Positions 1 through 9,947 of a stretch of 64,000 nt of DNA are shown here, piece by piece. The position numbers were made by a program, and so were the translations under genes. Position 1 is the stretch's first letter. Every line of letters begins with the position of its first letter. The DNA comes from Clostridium sp. (GTDB lineage Bacteria; Bacillota; Clostridia; Clostridiales; Clostridiaceae), in NCBI GenBank assembly GCA_028692255.1, contig JAQUXS010000002.1, positions 41,432 through 105,431 of the forward strand, written 5' to 3'. The notes under the pieces are model-generated. The model had not been told where the DNA came from. It ran no database searches and worked only from the letters and a program-made list of their open reading frames with translations.

Positions 1-2
1 TT

Positions 3-2753
3 TTTTCTTTCAAAGACCCTATTAAAGACGGGAATTATATTTTAACAACTAATTTAAAAGATATAGGTGGGAATTCAGCTTTTAGTAAGCTTTCTTTTAT
101 TGTAGATACTAGAGCACCTGAAATAGCCATTACAAATACAGATAAATCCATTAATAAAAATGGTTTTTCAAATTCCAAAAACGTTACTGAAACTGTTAAT
201 GTTTCTGATGCAAATTTCAAAAGTGCAAAAGCAGTAATATCAAAAGATAATGTAATTGAAAAAACAGACATTTTAAAAAATAATACTCCTGTGCCATATA
301 AATTTACAACTGATGGTATTTATACTATAAGTGTAAGTGCAGATGACCAGGCCTTTAATAAATCTTCTTCAGATGCAAATTTCGTTATAGATACAACAGC
401 ACCTACAGCAAGCATTGATAACATAGTGAATAATCAATATTATGATAAACTCATAAACCCTGAAGTTAATGTCACTGAAAAAAATATTGATTTATCATCT
501 TCTTATTTTGACATAAAAGAAGATAACGGAACCTCAAGAAGATATTATTTTACAGACAAAAATGTAATATCAAACAATTTAAGTGAAGACAATACAAAAT
601 ATACACTTGCAAATGTTGTAAATGACGATGGAAAATATGATTTAACAGTCCATATAGAAGATTTAGCAGGAAACAAGTTGCAAAATGATCTTCAGTCAAC
701 CTTCTATACTGAAACAAGTGATGTTACACCTTCAATATCTGGAGTAACAAATAATTCAAATGTTCAAAATACAGTTACCCCTACAGTTGAAATAAATGAT
801 AAATTCTTAACTGATGGAGACTTTGGTCCTGGGAAAGCTATTCAAACTTCATTAAATGGCAATCCTTATAATCTTAATTTTGATAGTAAGGACGGTAACA
901 TTTTAAAGTTTACAGGTGATCCTATATCAGGTAATACCCCAAGGGGACAGCAGTATAATTTAGTAATTTCAGCTTCCAATAAAGTTCATCCTGATGAAAG
1001 GAAAACTTCCACCGTTAACTTTGTAATAGATAATGAAGCTCCTTCTATATCCTTTAGCGATGCAAACGGAAAGAATATAAATAATGGAGGTTATTATAAC
1101 GGTACAGTAATACCTTCAATCAACATTTCAGATAACTACAAAGTTACAAGTTACAATGTTACAATAAATGGTTCTGAATATAACGGAAGTGTATCTACAG
1201 ATTCTAATGGCAATATTGTGTTTACTGGTTCTCCTATTACTTCTGATGGAACTTATGACATTAAAATTTCAGCTTCTGATGAAGCAGGAAATGTTTCAAA
1301 CTATGAAAAAACATTTACACTTGACAATACTTGTCCATATGTTTCCATTTCCGGTGTTACTAATGGTGAATATACTAACAGTTTCTGTGTAACTCCATAC
1401 ATTAAAGTAACCGACAAAAATATAGACCTATCAAGAACAACCTTTTACTTGAAAAAAAATAACGAAGTTATTCCTGTAATGCCTATATTAAACGGAGATA
1501 GCTATTATTTTAATTTATATGATGAAGGTAATTATACTCTTATAGTAACTGCATTTGATAAAGCAAGTAACAGTTATACTACTTCACCAATAAATTTTAC
1601 AATAGACAGAACTGCCCCTGTATTAAACTTCAATTTTAAAAATGGTTCATATATAAATAGATTTTTTAGGCCATCTGTTACAACAGAAGATCCTAGTGAT
1701 TTTATAATAAAACTAATTATAAATGGAATTGAATATAGTGCTGGCAATTTACCTATACTCTCAGATAATAGAGGATATGACATTACAGCTGAGGGAGAAG
1801 ATAAAGCAGGTAATTTATCTCCAATTACAACTATGCACTTTACACTAGATACTATTGCACCTTTTTTAACTGTTCAAAACTTAACTGATAATTATTATTA
1901 TAATAGAAATGTTGGGCCTTATATATCAAGTACAGATGTTAATCCTAATATTTTCTATATGACATTAAATGGTAGGCCCTATAACAATGAACCAATAACT
2001 GCAGAAGGAAGCTATGAACTTGTTATAACATCTATAGATAAAGCAGGCAATATTAGCACCCGAGTTATCGATTTTGTTATCGATAAAACAGCACCTTCAA
2101 TTACAATTAAAGGATTAATAAACTATGCTACATTAACTAGTATAATTGATCCTTTAATATCAATTGATGACCCTAATGCAGATGTTACAATACTTCTTGA
2201 TGGTGTGCCTTATCACGGAGGACCAATAACAACAGATGGTAAACATACTCTCATTATTGAAGCTGTAGACAAAGCCGGAAACATTTCAAGGAAAGTAATT
2301 GTTTTCTTCTTGAAAACAACACCCCCTAATGTATATGTTTCAGGAATAGAAAACGGAAAAGACTATGATCATAGTGTAACTCCATCAATCTCCTTTTCAA
2401 AAGATGTTGTTTCATCTGATACTGTTATGACACTGGATGGCAATAGTTACAAACAAGGGGATAGCATTTCTTCTGAAGGGAAACACGAACTATATATATC
2501 CGTTAAAGATTCCGCTGGTAATAAAACAGTTAAAAAAATTGATTTTACTATAACTGTTCCACAATCTTTAGCTGCTTCAATACCTACAACCCTTCACAAG
2601 TTTTTACCTAAGAATATCACCAAAAGTCATAAAAGCCTTTTTATTGCTATTGTTTCAGCAATATTTATTGCTATAGGCACTGTTGGAGTTGCTATATTAA
2701 AAATTAGAACCATGAAGAAAAAAGATTCAATAAAACCTAAAGAAGATAAATAA
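3..2753 (+). CDS. Ig-like-repeat surface protein, 5' end outside the window
   Basis: The reading frame is already open at the first bases, so this is the C-terminal 916 residues of a larger protein. It is built of tandem bacterial Ig-like modules of roughly 80-90 residues. Each has a recurring 'FVIDxTAP' linker followed by strands ending in 'DxAGN', the pattern of Big/Ig-like extracellular repeats. The C terminus has one hydrophobic segment (about 25 residues) followed by a Lys/Arg-rich tail, so it is membrane-anchored with the repeats outside. There is no LPXTG motif. A GTG at 291 is an internal valine, not the start. A strong terminator follows. Role is probably surface or adhesion; substrate unknown. 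Confidence 0.85.
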   Translation, partial: FSFKDPIKDGNYILTTNLKDIGGNSAFSKLSFIVDTRAPEIAITNTDKSINKNGFSNSKNVTETVNVSDANFKSAKAVISKDNVIEKTDILKNNTPVPYKFTTDGIYTISVSADDQAFNKSSSDANFVIDTTAPTASIDNIVNNQYYDKLINPEVNVTEKNIDLSSSYFDIKEDNGTSRRYYFTDKNVISNNLSEDNTKYTLANVVNDDGKYDLTVHIEDLAGNKLQNDLQSTFYTETSDVTPSISGVTNNSNVQNTVTPTVEINDKFLTDGDFGPGKAIQTSLNGNPYNLNFDSKDGNILKFTGDPISGNTPRGQQYNLVISASNKVHPDERKTSTVNFVIDNEAPSISFSDANGKNINNGGYYNGTVIPSINISDNYKVTSYNVTINGSEYNGSVSTDSNGNIVFTGSPITSDGTYDIKISASDEAGNVSNYEKTFTLDNTCPYVSISGVTNGEYTNSFCVTPYIKVTDKNIDLSRTTFYLKKNNEVIPVMPILNGDSYYFNLYDEGNYTLIVTAFDKASNSYTTSPINFTIDRTAPVLNFNFKNGSYINRFFRPSVTTEDPSDFIIKLIINGIEYSAGNLPILSDNRGYDITAEGEDKAGNLSPITTMHFTLDTIAPFLTVQNLTDNYYYNRNVGPYISSTDVNPNIFYMTLNGRPYNNEPITAEGSYELVITSIDKAGNISTRVIDFVIDKTAPSITIKGLINYATLTSIIDPLISIDDPNADVTILLDGVPYHGGPITTDGKHTLIIEAVDKAGNISRKVIVFFLKTTPPNVYVSGIENGKDYDHSVTPSISFSKDVVSSDTVMTLDGNSYKQGDSISSEGKHELYISVKDSAGNKTVKKIDFTITVPQSLAASIPTTLHKFLPKNITKSHKSLFIAIVSAIFIAIGTVGVAILKIRTMKKKDSIKPKEDK

Positions 2754-2755
2754 AA

Positions 2756-2796
2756 AAGAACCGCTGTGCTATTTTATAGTACAGCGGTTCTTTTTT
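2756..2796 (+). terminator. Intrinsic terminator after the Ig-repeat gene
   Basis: A GC-rich stem, AAGAACCGCTGTGCT paired with AGTACAGCGGTTCTT around a 7-nt loop, is followed by a run of T. It lies 3 nt after the stop codon. Confidence 0.9.
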
Positions 2797-2864
2797 ATAC
2801 TTGCAAAAACTCCATAGGAGTTTCTAACTCAATTGATCAATTGGTAGCATGATCATTGTTTTTT

Positions 2865-3047
2865 CTATGCTCTAGCATCCAATACATTACCTATATTAGG
2901 GTTCTGTGGCTCTGAAAGCATATTTATAATATTTTTCTGTCCATTTTCGTCGCTATTCATAGCCTTTTTAAGCAAATCAATACCAATTGCATTGCCTACA
3001 CTTCCTTGACTTTTAGCAAAAGACATAGCTGCAATATCCATTTCCAT
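2865..3047 (-). CDS. YjfB-family putative motility protein
   Basis: Sixty residues. The N-terminal 'MDIAAMSFAKSQ' and central 'LLKKAMN' match the small YjfB family (Pfam YjfB_motility), which occurs near motility genes in Firmicutes; biochemical function is unknown. The ATG has AGGAGGT 7 nt upstream. The region just downstream (2829-2860) contains a short TGATCATTG-type repeat like those found elsewhere in the window. Confidence 0.7.
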   Translation of the reverse strand: MEMDIAAMSFAKSQGSVGNAIGIDLLKKAMNSDENGQKNIINMLSEPQNPNIGNVLDARA

Positions 3048-3119
3048 AATATTACCTCCTATTAACCAATTTACTATATTATCGTATTATATGCATATAA
3101 ATGAAGGAGATAAAAATAA

Positions 3120-4616
3120 TTAATTGTTTTTAATTTTTACTTCATATCTGCTGTATATACTAATGGCAACTAGAGAGAAGAAAACAGGTCCAATAATCAT
3201 CCAAATAGTTGATTTTACATCAGGATTACTCTGCAAAAGAGGTTGTATTATAGTAAATACATTTGCAAAGAATACAGTACATGCCACTATAAGTGCTGCA
3301 ATTGTAGCACTTGTTTTTGTCTTATATATCTCAAAAGGCTTTTCAATTTCTGATTTTCTTTTAAAGCCTATAAAAGCTATGGATATAAACATATATGGTA
3401 TAGTCATAGCAACATTTGTCATAAGAACTATATATGAGAAAAATTGTGAAACACCTTCACCACCAAAAGATATTAATATAATAAATAAACATACTAACGC
3501 GCATTGACACCACATTGCACTTACAGGTGTACCACTTTCATCTGTTTTTGATATAATTTCAGGCCATAATTTCTCTGGAGTTCCATCTATTAATTGTTTT
3601 AAAGGTGAATAAACAAGAGTAAAGAAAGAACCCATATATGAAAGGAACATTGATAATCCAACAAATCTCGCAAAAGCAACCCCTATTCCATTAGAAGTAA
3701 CCTGCCCCAATCCAAAACTATGTCCAATTGTATAGCCAAGATTTCGCATTATTAAGTAAGTTATATTACCAAAATTAGCATTCTTCATGCCATTAAATTC
3801 TTTCCAATTCATAAATACACCACAGAATAATATCCCAATTGAATATCCAATTGCAATTATAATGGCAGATATAATCATTCCCCTTGGAAATGTTTTCTCT
3901 GGCTCTTCAGTCTTGTCCACAAGGCCTCCTACAGCCTCTATACCGCCAAAAGCAAACACTGCAAAAACTAAAAATGACAACAAGTTTATTGCAGAACCTC
4001 CATTAGGATTTGGAGAGACAAAGAATGATTTCACAGATGTAATTGGCTGAGCCAATTTTCCCCCATTTGCTATAAAAACCGCTGCTGCTCCAACAAATAG
4101 AAGTATATTTATAAGTGCTACTGCTGTACCACCAATAGAAGTTACTCTGCTTATTTTTTGAATTCCCTTAGTTGCTATAAATGTTACAACTACGACAAAT
4201 ATAACTGCTAATATTCCAAGTAATTGGGTAGATTTAAGTCCCAAAATAGACATTTTACCTGTTACATCTCTTCCAAATATTAAATTTGAAAAAGGTACCC
4301 AAATTTCAGTTGAAACACTTACCATCCAGATTACATAAGAAGCATACCACATAAATGTTCCAATGAATGCATATTTAGGTCCTACTGACTTTGCCATCCA
4401 TGAGTATATTCCACCTTTTTCTTTTTTGAAGGCTGAACCATACTCTGCCATCATAAATGCATATGGTATGAAAAAGGCCGCTGCTGCCAATATGTACCAA
4501 GGTATAGCTGCATACCCCATTTTATAAAAAGCTTTAGATATATTATTAAAGCCAAAAACTGACGTAAAAACCATAAGTACTAATGGTATTAATGTTAATT
4601 TCTTTTTGCTATTCAT
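3120..4616 (-). CDS. yjeM: YjeM-type APC-family amino-acid permease (glutamate/GABA transporter family)
   Basis: 498-aa integral membrane protein with about 12 hydrophobic segments. The N-terminal 'LIPLVLMVFTSVFGF', 'FIGTFMWYASYVIWMVS' and 'FAFGGIEAVGGLVDKTEEPEKTF' closely follow Escherichia coli YjeM, of the APC superfamily glutamate/GABA exchanger group. Substrate is inferred from family only. A TTG at 4655 would add 13 residues but has no ribosome site. The ATG at 4616 is preceded by GGAGAGTGG and matches the family start, so I chose it. It stands alone. Confidence 0.85.
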   Translation of the reverse strand: MNSKKKLTLIPLVLMVFTSVFGFNNISKAFYKMGYAAIPWYILAAAAFFIPYAFMMAEYGSAFKKEKGGIYSWMAKSVGPKYAFIGTFMWYASYVIWMVSVSTEIWVPFSNLIFGRDVTGKMSILGLKSTQLLGILAVIFVVVVTFIATKGIQKISRVTSIGGTAVALINILLFVGAAAVFIANGGKLAQPITSVKSFFVSPNPNGGSAINLLSFLVFAVFAFGGIEAVGGLVDKTEEPEKTFPRGMIISAIIIAIGYSIGILFCGVFMNWKEFNGMKNANFGNITYLIMRNLGYTIGHSFGLGQVTSNGIGVAFARFVGLSMFLSYMGSFFTLVYSPLKQLIDGTPEKLWPEIISKTDESGTPVSAMWCQCALVCLFIILISFGGEGVSQFFSYIVLMTNVAMTIPYMFISIAFIGFKRKSEIEKPFEIYKTKTSATIAALIVACTVFFANVFTIIQPLLQSNPDVKSTIWMIIGPVFFSLVAISIYSRYEVKIKNN

Positions 4617-4764
4617 ATTTATCCACTCTCCATTGTTGTAAGTTTTATCAGACAAATAAATATTATATACAAAAAAAATCTTTTTTTCAATTTATTTAAA
4701 TTTTATAAATTTTCTGTATCTTTACTAGTTTTAAATTTTACTATCCAATTTTAAATTTTTTCTG

Positions 4765-4793
4765 TTGTATTATTGATATCATGGTGTTATAAT
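4765..4793 (+). promoter_or_regulatory. Sigma-A-type promoter of an orphan RNA
   Basis: TTGTAT at 4765-4770, a 17-nt spacer, and a perfect TATAAT at 4788-4793. No protein gene follows on this strand before the terminator at 4891-4951. Confidence 0.6.
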
Positions 4794-4799
4794 ACAGAT

Positions 4800-4951
4800 A
4801 AGAAGAAGGTAAATCTTCTTATAACAGATTGCGACTTACAATAAGTTACATCTTCCAAGTAAAATGATGATTAAATCCAGTTTTAGTTTTTAAAGAGGTA
4901 TTAGCTATGGTAAATTTAAAATTTTCTATAGCTAATACCTCTTTATTTTTT
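4800..4951 (+). ncRNA. Candidate small RNA of about 150 nt
   Basis: The interval between the promoter at 4765-4793 and a strong terminator contains no credible coding region; the longest frame is an 8-codon ORF without a ribosome site. It begins with a small hairpin (AGAAGA/TCTTCT) and ends in an 18-bp stem (4891-4908 with 4928-4945) followed by seven T. The next gene downstream is on the opposite strand and convergent, so this is not an ordinary leader. It matches no RNA family I recognise. It could be a trans-acting sRNA, or an antisense RNA to an extended 3' UTR of the penicillin-binding-protein transcript. Confidence 0.5.
4891..4951 (+). terminator. Terminator hairpin of the orphan RNA
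   Basis: An 18-bp perfect stem (TAAAGAGGTATTAGCTAT and its complement), 19-nt loop and T tract. Further downstream (about 4977-5038) an imperfect hairpin probably terminates the penicillin-binding-protein transcript from the other strand. Confidence 0.8.
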
Positions 4952-5070
4952 TATAAGTAAAAAGTAAAAGTGAATAAGTAAGAGATTAAGAGGGAACGTA
5001 CATAAACTTAATTTTTTCCCTTTTACCTCTTACTTTTTAACTATCTTTTTGTGTTTTAACTTCAATTATT

Positions 5071-6867
5071 TTACTTAAGTGCTGCATCATTCGTTACATT
5101 AAGGTACTGAAATATTTCAGTAAATAGCTGTTTTGCAACAGGAGCTGCAACTTGACTGGCATAATAATTCCCAGTGCCTGGCTGATTTACTGATACTAAT
5201 AATGTTATTTTAGGGTCACTTACTGGTGCCATTCCTGCAAATGAAGACATATATTTTCCAGGAGCATAAGCTCCAGTTTTAGGATCTGCTATTTGAGCAG
5301 TTCCCGTTTTACCTGCAATATCAAGCCCTGGTACATTAGCTGCATACCCAACTCCATCGCTGTCACTTACAACATGCAGCAAATATCCTCTAAGTTGTGA
5401 TGCAATATTAGTATCTAATATCTTCTTTTCTCCATAATTATTATATTTTTGGTCCACTATAGTCTTTCCATCACTATTATTATGATCTATTTGCTTCATA
5501 ACATGAGGCCTTATCCATGTACCTCCATTTGCTACTGAATTAAAAGCAGCTAAATACTGAACTGCTGTAACTGATATTCCCTGTCCAAAAGAAATCTCCG
5601 CAAGATCAACATTATTTATATTTTTTACATCTCTTACTATACCAGAAGCCTCACCAGGTAAATCAATGCCTGTTTTTTGTCCCAATCCAAATAGTTTAAT
5701 ATATTTCATCAAATTATCTTTTCCAATATGCATTCCAAGTTCAACAAAACCAACATTACATGAATTCTTAATTATCTGCTGGAAATTTTCAGTTCCATGC
5801 CCAGCAAGATCCCAGCAATGAATTACTGTTCCATCTATATTTATGCTTCCATTACATGTATAAGCAGGTATTTGATTAACTACACCTGTTATAAGTCCAG
5901 TGTAAGCTGTTATTACCTTAAAAATAGAACCAGGCTCAAAGCTCTGCTGAACCGCATTATTCTGCCATAGTTCATCAATAGGAGTGCTTGTACCACTAAT
6001 ATTCTGTGAAGGATTGTTAGGATTAAAATCAGGCTTACTTGCCATAGCAAGTATTTCCCCATTTTTAGGATTCATAACTGTTATAGTAACCGACTTAGCT
6101 TTGTTATCAGTAAGTGCCTGCTGTGCAGCTTGCTCCGCGTAAAGCTGTATCTGCTGATCAACAGTTAATACAAGATTTTTACCATTAACGGGAGGCACGT
6201 AATGTGAATCCTGATATGGAAGCTGATCCTTTTTGTTATCCGTTTCAATTATTTTTCTACCAGGTATACCTGAAAGTTGAGTATTATAGCTTGCTTCCAC
6301 CCCTGAAACTCCATCACCACTAGAGTTTACATACCCAAGTGTACTTGCAAGAAAATTATCATTTAAATAATGCCTTTTTGAATCATCTGACACAATAAGT
6401 CCATTTATGTTCAATTTTTTTATTTTGTCTGATTCACTCTTGTTCACTTCTCTTGCTAAAGTTGCATATTTTACAGGATTCCCTGCTTTATTTTTTAAAT
6501 ATAATATTTTTGAAATGTCATCGGATGACATATTTAGTATTTGAGACAGTTTAGTTATTAGTTCCTTCATACTCATATTTTTTTTATAAAGAGAAGTCCT
6601 TATTGAATTCATATCAACGTCAACCCTATATGCATCTATGCTCTGTGCAAGTACATTCCCATTACGATCAAGTATGCTTCCCCTTTTAGGATTAATCTTT
6701 ATGTCAGTTGTCCATTGAGCTAATGCTTCCGCCTTATACTCTTTTCCTTTTATATCCATAACATAAAACAATCTTCCTACAATTGCTAAAATCACTATAC
6801 CAATCAATATAAATATCCCTAAAAGTCTATTGCTTTTATTGAATTTTTTCTTTGGTTTCCTTATCAA
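5071..6867 (-). CDS. Class B penicillin-binding protein (SpoVD/FtsI-type transpeptidase)
   Basis: About 598 aa. One N-terminal membrane anchor (residues ~18-38), a PBP dimerisation domain beginning with 'RGSILDRNGNVLA', then the transpeptidase domain with SxxK (S317-I-F-K320), SCN (372-374) and KTG (523-525), numbered from the TTG at 6876. It cross-links peptidoglycan outside the membrane. There is no C-terminal PASTA domain, unlike B. subtilis SpoVD. The TTG at 6867 is 8 nt from GGGGGA and is preferred over the TTG at 6876, which almost touches it. It follows the EamA gene and may share its transcript. Confidence 0.85.
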   Translation of the reverse strand: MIRKPKKKFNKSNRLLGIFILIGIVILAIVGRLFYVMDIKGKEYKAEALAQWTTDIKINPKRGSILDRNGNVLAQSIDAYRVDVDMNSIRTSLYKKNMSMKELITKLSQILNMSSDDISKILYLKNKAGNPVKYATLAREVNKSESDKIKKLNINGLIVSDDSKRHYLNDNFLASTLGYVNSSGDGVSGVEASYNTQLSGIPGRKIIETDNKKDQLPYQDSHYVPPVNGKNLVLTVDQQIQLYAEQAAQQALTDNKAKSVTITVMNPKNGEILAMASKPDFNPNNPSQNISGTSTPIDELWQNNAVQQSFEPGSIFKVITAYTGLITGVVNQIPAYTCNGSINIDGTVIHCWDLAGHGTENFQQIIKNSCNVGFVELGMHIGKDNLMKYIKLFGLGQKTGIDLPGEASGIVRDVKNINNVDLAEISFGQGISVTAVQYLAAFNSVANGGTWIRPHVMKQIDHNNSDGKTIVDQKYNNYGEKKILDTNIASQLRGYLLHVVSDSDGVGYAANVPGLDIAGKTGTAQIADPKTGAYAPGKYMSSFAGMAPVSDPKITLLVSVNQPGTGNYYASQVAAPVAKQLFTEIFQYLNVTNDAALK

Positions 6868-6905
6868 ACTAACCAATCCCCCAAAACTTTTTTATACTTT
6901 AATAC

Positions 6906-7889
6906 CTAATGTATCATATTTATATTACTTTTTAAAGTATTCTTTTCAGTATTAACAAACCATATACCTATGCACACAAATACAAGTGCAAATAAATTTT
7001 TAAGTTCTAATATATTTTCACCAAGAAAAATTGATGAAAGTAGAACTCCAAAGACAGGAATAAGGAAATTATAAATAGTTACCTTACCAACTTTATTATG
7101 TTTTAAAAGAAGTGCCCAAAGCGAAAAGGCTACTGCTGAAAGGAAACCCAAATAAACCAAAAGTGAAGTTGATTCCACATTAAAGTTTGTAACTGTTCCA
7201 CCTTTTATAAATCCTAAAATTGCAAGTATGATTCCTCCAATTAGAAGATTGTACCCAGTTACAATTGTTACATCCATTTTATTTGAAAGCTCTTTTCCAT
7301 AAATACTTCCAATAGAAAAAAACAGTGCAGCTATAGCAACAAAACCCTCTCCTTTAAATTTAAATGAAAATTGTAATAAATCACTGCTAAAATTTACAAT
7401 CATAACTCCAATAAAGCCTATTATACAACCTAAGGCCTTTCTTCCAGTTATTTTGTCATTTGTATAAATAAAATGTGCTAAAATCACACTAAAAAACGTT
7501 CCAAGAGCATTTACTATAGAACCTTTTACTCCTGTTGTATTTGAAACCCCCACATAAAAAAAATAATACTGCACCGCTGTTTCAACAATTCCAAGTGCAA
7601 ATAAATTAGCTGCATCTTTTCTCGAAATATCCAGCAATTTTCTTCCAAGTATCTTTGCAATTACAAGTACCATTATACCTGCAATAATAAATCTATATCC
7701 CGCAAAGACAAGTTCTGCTTGAACATCCCCTGTATGTATTTTAAATAGTATGTATCCATTCTTTATTGCTGGATATGCACTTCCCCATAAAAAACAGCAT
7801 AAGGCTGCTATAATTGCAATAAATCTTTCATCTTTGTAAATACTTTTATCCGTCAAAACATGTATCCTCTTTTCACAATCTAGTCTCAT
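6906..7889 (-). CDS. EamA-family (DMT superfamily) exporter
   Basis: 327-aa protein with ten predicted membrane helices in two EamA repeats. 'FLWGSAYPAIKNG' opens the first and 'IYNFLIPVFGVLLSSIFLGE' ends the second, typical of RhaT/YdcZ-type metabolite exporters. Substrate unknown. The ATG at 7889 has no ribosome site. A TTG at 7856 lies 8-9 nt after AGAGG and could be the true start, giving 316 aa. It is downstream of the histidine-kinase gene on the same strand (17-nt gap), so it may be read with the two-component operon. Confidence 0.8.
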   Translation of the reverse strand: MRLDCEKRIHVLTDKSIYKDERFIAIIAALCCFLWGSAYPAIKNGYILFKIHTGDVQAELVFAGYRFIIAGIMVLVIAKILGRKLLDISRKDAANLFALGIVETAVQYYFFYVGVSNTTGVKGSIVNALGTFFSVILAHFIYTNDKITGRKALGCIIGFIGVMIVNFSSDLLQFSFKFKGEGFVAIAALFFSIGSIYGKELSNKMDVTIVTGYNLLIGGIILAILGFIKGGTVTNFNVESTSLLVYLGFLSAVAFSLWALLLKHNKVGKVTIYNFLIPVFGVLLSSIFLGENILELKNLFALVFVCIGIWFVNTEKNTLKSNINMIH

Positions 7890-7906
7890 GTTAATTATAA
7901 TCTTTT

Positions 7907-9148
7907 TTATGCATTTATAAATGTAATAATAAATTTTGTTCCTATTTTAACTTTGCTGTGCACTTCTATCATTCCACCATGAGATTCTATTATAGATTTT
8001 GAAAGTGCTAATCCTATTCCAATAGATTCACTTTTCTTAGAAGTTTTTGCCCTATAAAATCTTTTAAATATATTAGGGAGGTCTTCTTCATCTATTCCCT
8101 CTCCATTATCTTCAATTGTTATCCTTTTATAAAGTGGATTTTCAATAAGTTCTATATATATCTTTCCATTTTTTTCAGTATGTTCAATGCCGTTTTTTAT
8201 TATATTTACAAGAGCCTCTTGAAGCCACTTTTCATCATGCATCATAATCACTTTTCTAGTGCTATAAAATTTCACTTCTACATGATATTCTTCTATCTTT
8301 TCCTTAAGTATTTCTATTGAATTCTCTATTGTTTCATTTAGACTTCTAGATTCAATAGAAAATTCTATATCCTTAGCATCTAACCTGGCCAGTTTCAATA
8401 TACTTTTAATTAACCAGTTCATCCTATAAAGTTGCTTTTTATTATTTGATAGGAAATTCTCTCTTTGCTCATTAGTGAGTTTTTTCGTACTTAAAATATC
8501 GTTATATATAATCATTGAAGATAGGGGAGTTTTCAATTGATGTGATATATCTGACAATATATCAACTAAAAAGCACTTTTCTTTTTTTAATTGACATATG
8601 TTATTCCTTATTATCTTTCTCATAGAATTAAATGCTACTGCAAGTTTTGAAAAGTCACCTTCTTTGTCTTCATTAATAGGTAACTCATATTCTCCATCTA
8701 CAACCCTCTTAGCAGCCTTAGTCAATTTTCTTATTCTTTTATAAAAATACGCATACTGCACATAATTCAATATAAAACATACTGCAGCAGCTATAATACT
8801 TGCAAAAATGATATAGTAATAACTTACCTTTGAAATATTATCAATATACGGAAACAACTGATTTTCTAGATCACTAGTAAGGCCGTATGTTTTAAGTATA
8901 GCTTCCCCTTTTTCTGCTTCCTTACTGGATACTTCTCTAGTAATAAGTGGTACAATGTCCTTTTCCAATTTAGGATCCTTTTGGTCTATCCTTACTGTAA
9001 CTGCTCCAAGACTTTTTATATAACCTTCTTTCATGTTATTATTATAAATTTGAAATATTGATATAATTACAGCTAAGAATATAAAATTTAAAATAAAAAG
9101 CATTATCGAACTCTTTTTTAATTCTGGATTGATAAAATATTCATTCAT
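7907..9148 (-). CDS. Sensor histidine kinase (membrane-bound, HAMP-containing)
   Basis: 413 aa. Two membrane helices (residues ~14-34 and ~109-133) flank a ~75-residue extracellular loop. A HAMP-like linker and HisKA follow with the phospho-acceptor H203 in 'DISHQLKTPL'. The HATPase domain shows 'NIIKNGIEH' (N box), 'DNGEGID' (G1) and 'GIGLALS' (G2). It autophosphorylates and passes phosphate to the regulator encoded just upstream. The ATG is 6 nt after the regulator's frame-corrected stop and uses the AAGGAG of that gene's last codons. Signal is unknown; the ABC exporter upstream suggests an antimicrobial or envelope-stress role. Confidence 0.88.
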   Translation of the reverse strand: MNEYFINPELKKSSIMLFILNFIFLAVIISIFQIYNNNMKEGYIKSLGAVTVRIDQKDPKLEKDIVPLITREVSSKEAEKGEAILKTYGLTSDLENQLFPYIDNISKVSYYYIIFASIIAAAVCFILNYVQYAYFYKRIRKLTKAAKRVVDGEYELPINEDKEGDFSKLAVAFNSMRKIIRNNICQLKKEKCFLVDILSDISHQLKTPLSSMIIYNDILSTKKLTNEQRENFLSNNKKQLYRMNWLIKSILKLARLDAKDIEFSIESRSLNETIENSIEILKEKIEEYHVEVKFYSTRKVIMMHDEKWLQEALVNIIKNGIEHTEKNGKIYIELIENPLYKRITIEDNGEGIDEEDLPNIFKRFYRAKTSKKSESIGIGLALSKSIIESHGGMIEVHSKVKIGTKFIITFINA

Positions 9149-9154
9149 TATCTT

Positions 9155-9849
9155 CTACTCCTTGTACACATTTTTATTCCACATATATCCAAGTCCTCTT
9201 TGAGTTATTATATACTCAGGTTTTTTTCATCTTCCTCAATTTTATGTCTTATTCTTTTTATATATACCGAAAGAGTATTCTCATCAAAAAATGCCTCTTC
9301 ACCTTCAATTAACGCCTTTAATATATCTTTTCTTTTTATAATTTTTTTAGGACTATTCATAAATATCAAAATCAGCTTGTATTCCTGAGCAGTTAGCTTA
9401 ATTTCAATATTACCTTTTATTATAGATGCCTTAGAAGTATCTACAACTATATTGCCACTTTTAAATTTATCCCCTTTAACTGTACTTTTGTAGTTTCTCC
9501 TTATAAGTACTTTTATCCTTGACAAGAACTCTCTAACGCCAAAGGGTTTTGTTATATAATCATCTCCACCTATTTCAAGGCCTAAAACTATATTAACCTC
9601 TTCATCTAATGCAGTTAAAAACATTATTGGCACATCACTTTTTTCCCTTATTTGTTTACACAGCGTATATCCACTTCCATCTGGTAAATTTACATCTAAA
9701 ATTATCAAATCAAATTTTTCAGTTTTAAATAATTCCTTACCCTCTTTAAAGGTTCCTACCCTTAAAACATCATAGCCTTCATCCTTTAAAGTAAATTCTA
9801 TACCTATAGCTAAAGCTTCATCATCCTCAACTAATAATAACCTGCTCAT
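9155..9849 (-). CDS. OmpR-family response regulator, frameshifted near its C terminus
   Basis: The ATG at 9849 has GAGGTGAGG upstream. The receiver domain has acidic pair D9/D10, phospho-acceptor D52 and K101. A winged-helix DNA-binding domain follows. In frame, translation stops at 9208 after 'EDEKNLSI'. The missing end (PEYIITQRGLGYMWN..., the usual last hairpin of OmpR proteins) is present in the -1 frame and ends with TAG at 9155-9157, six bases before the kinase ATG. The switch point is a run of seven A (plus-strand T at 9221-9227) that forms A AAA AAC in phase with the reading frame. It may be programmed frameshifting, a one-base deletion, or a sequencing error. Confidence 0.8.
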
Positions 9850-9947
9850 AGTCCTCACCTCATTTATATTATAAATGAATACTAAAAAAAATATAATGCA
9901 TTCAAAACTTAAAGTTAAAAGTTTTAAACACATTATATCTATAATTT

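Noticed and set aside
291..293. GTG as the start of the first gene
   Set aside because: The frame is open and Ig-like from position 3 onward; this is an internal valine with no ribosome site.
4960..5040. Mobile repeat between the orphan RNA and the penicillin-binding-protein gene
   Set aside because: It is an imperfect inverted repeat best explained as the terminator of the minus-strand gene; no second copy was seen.
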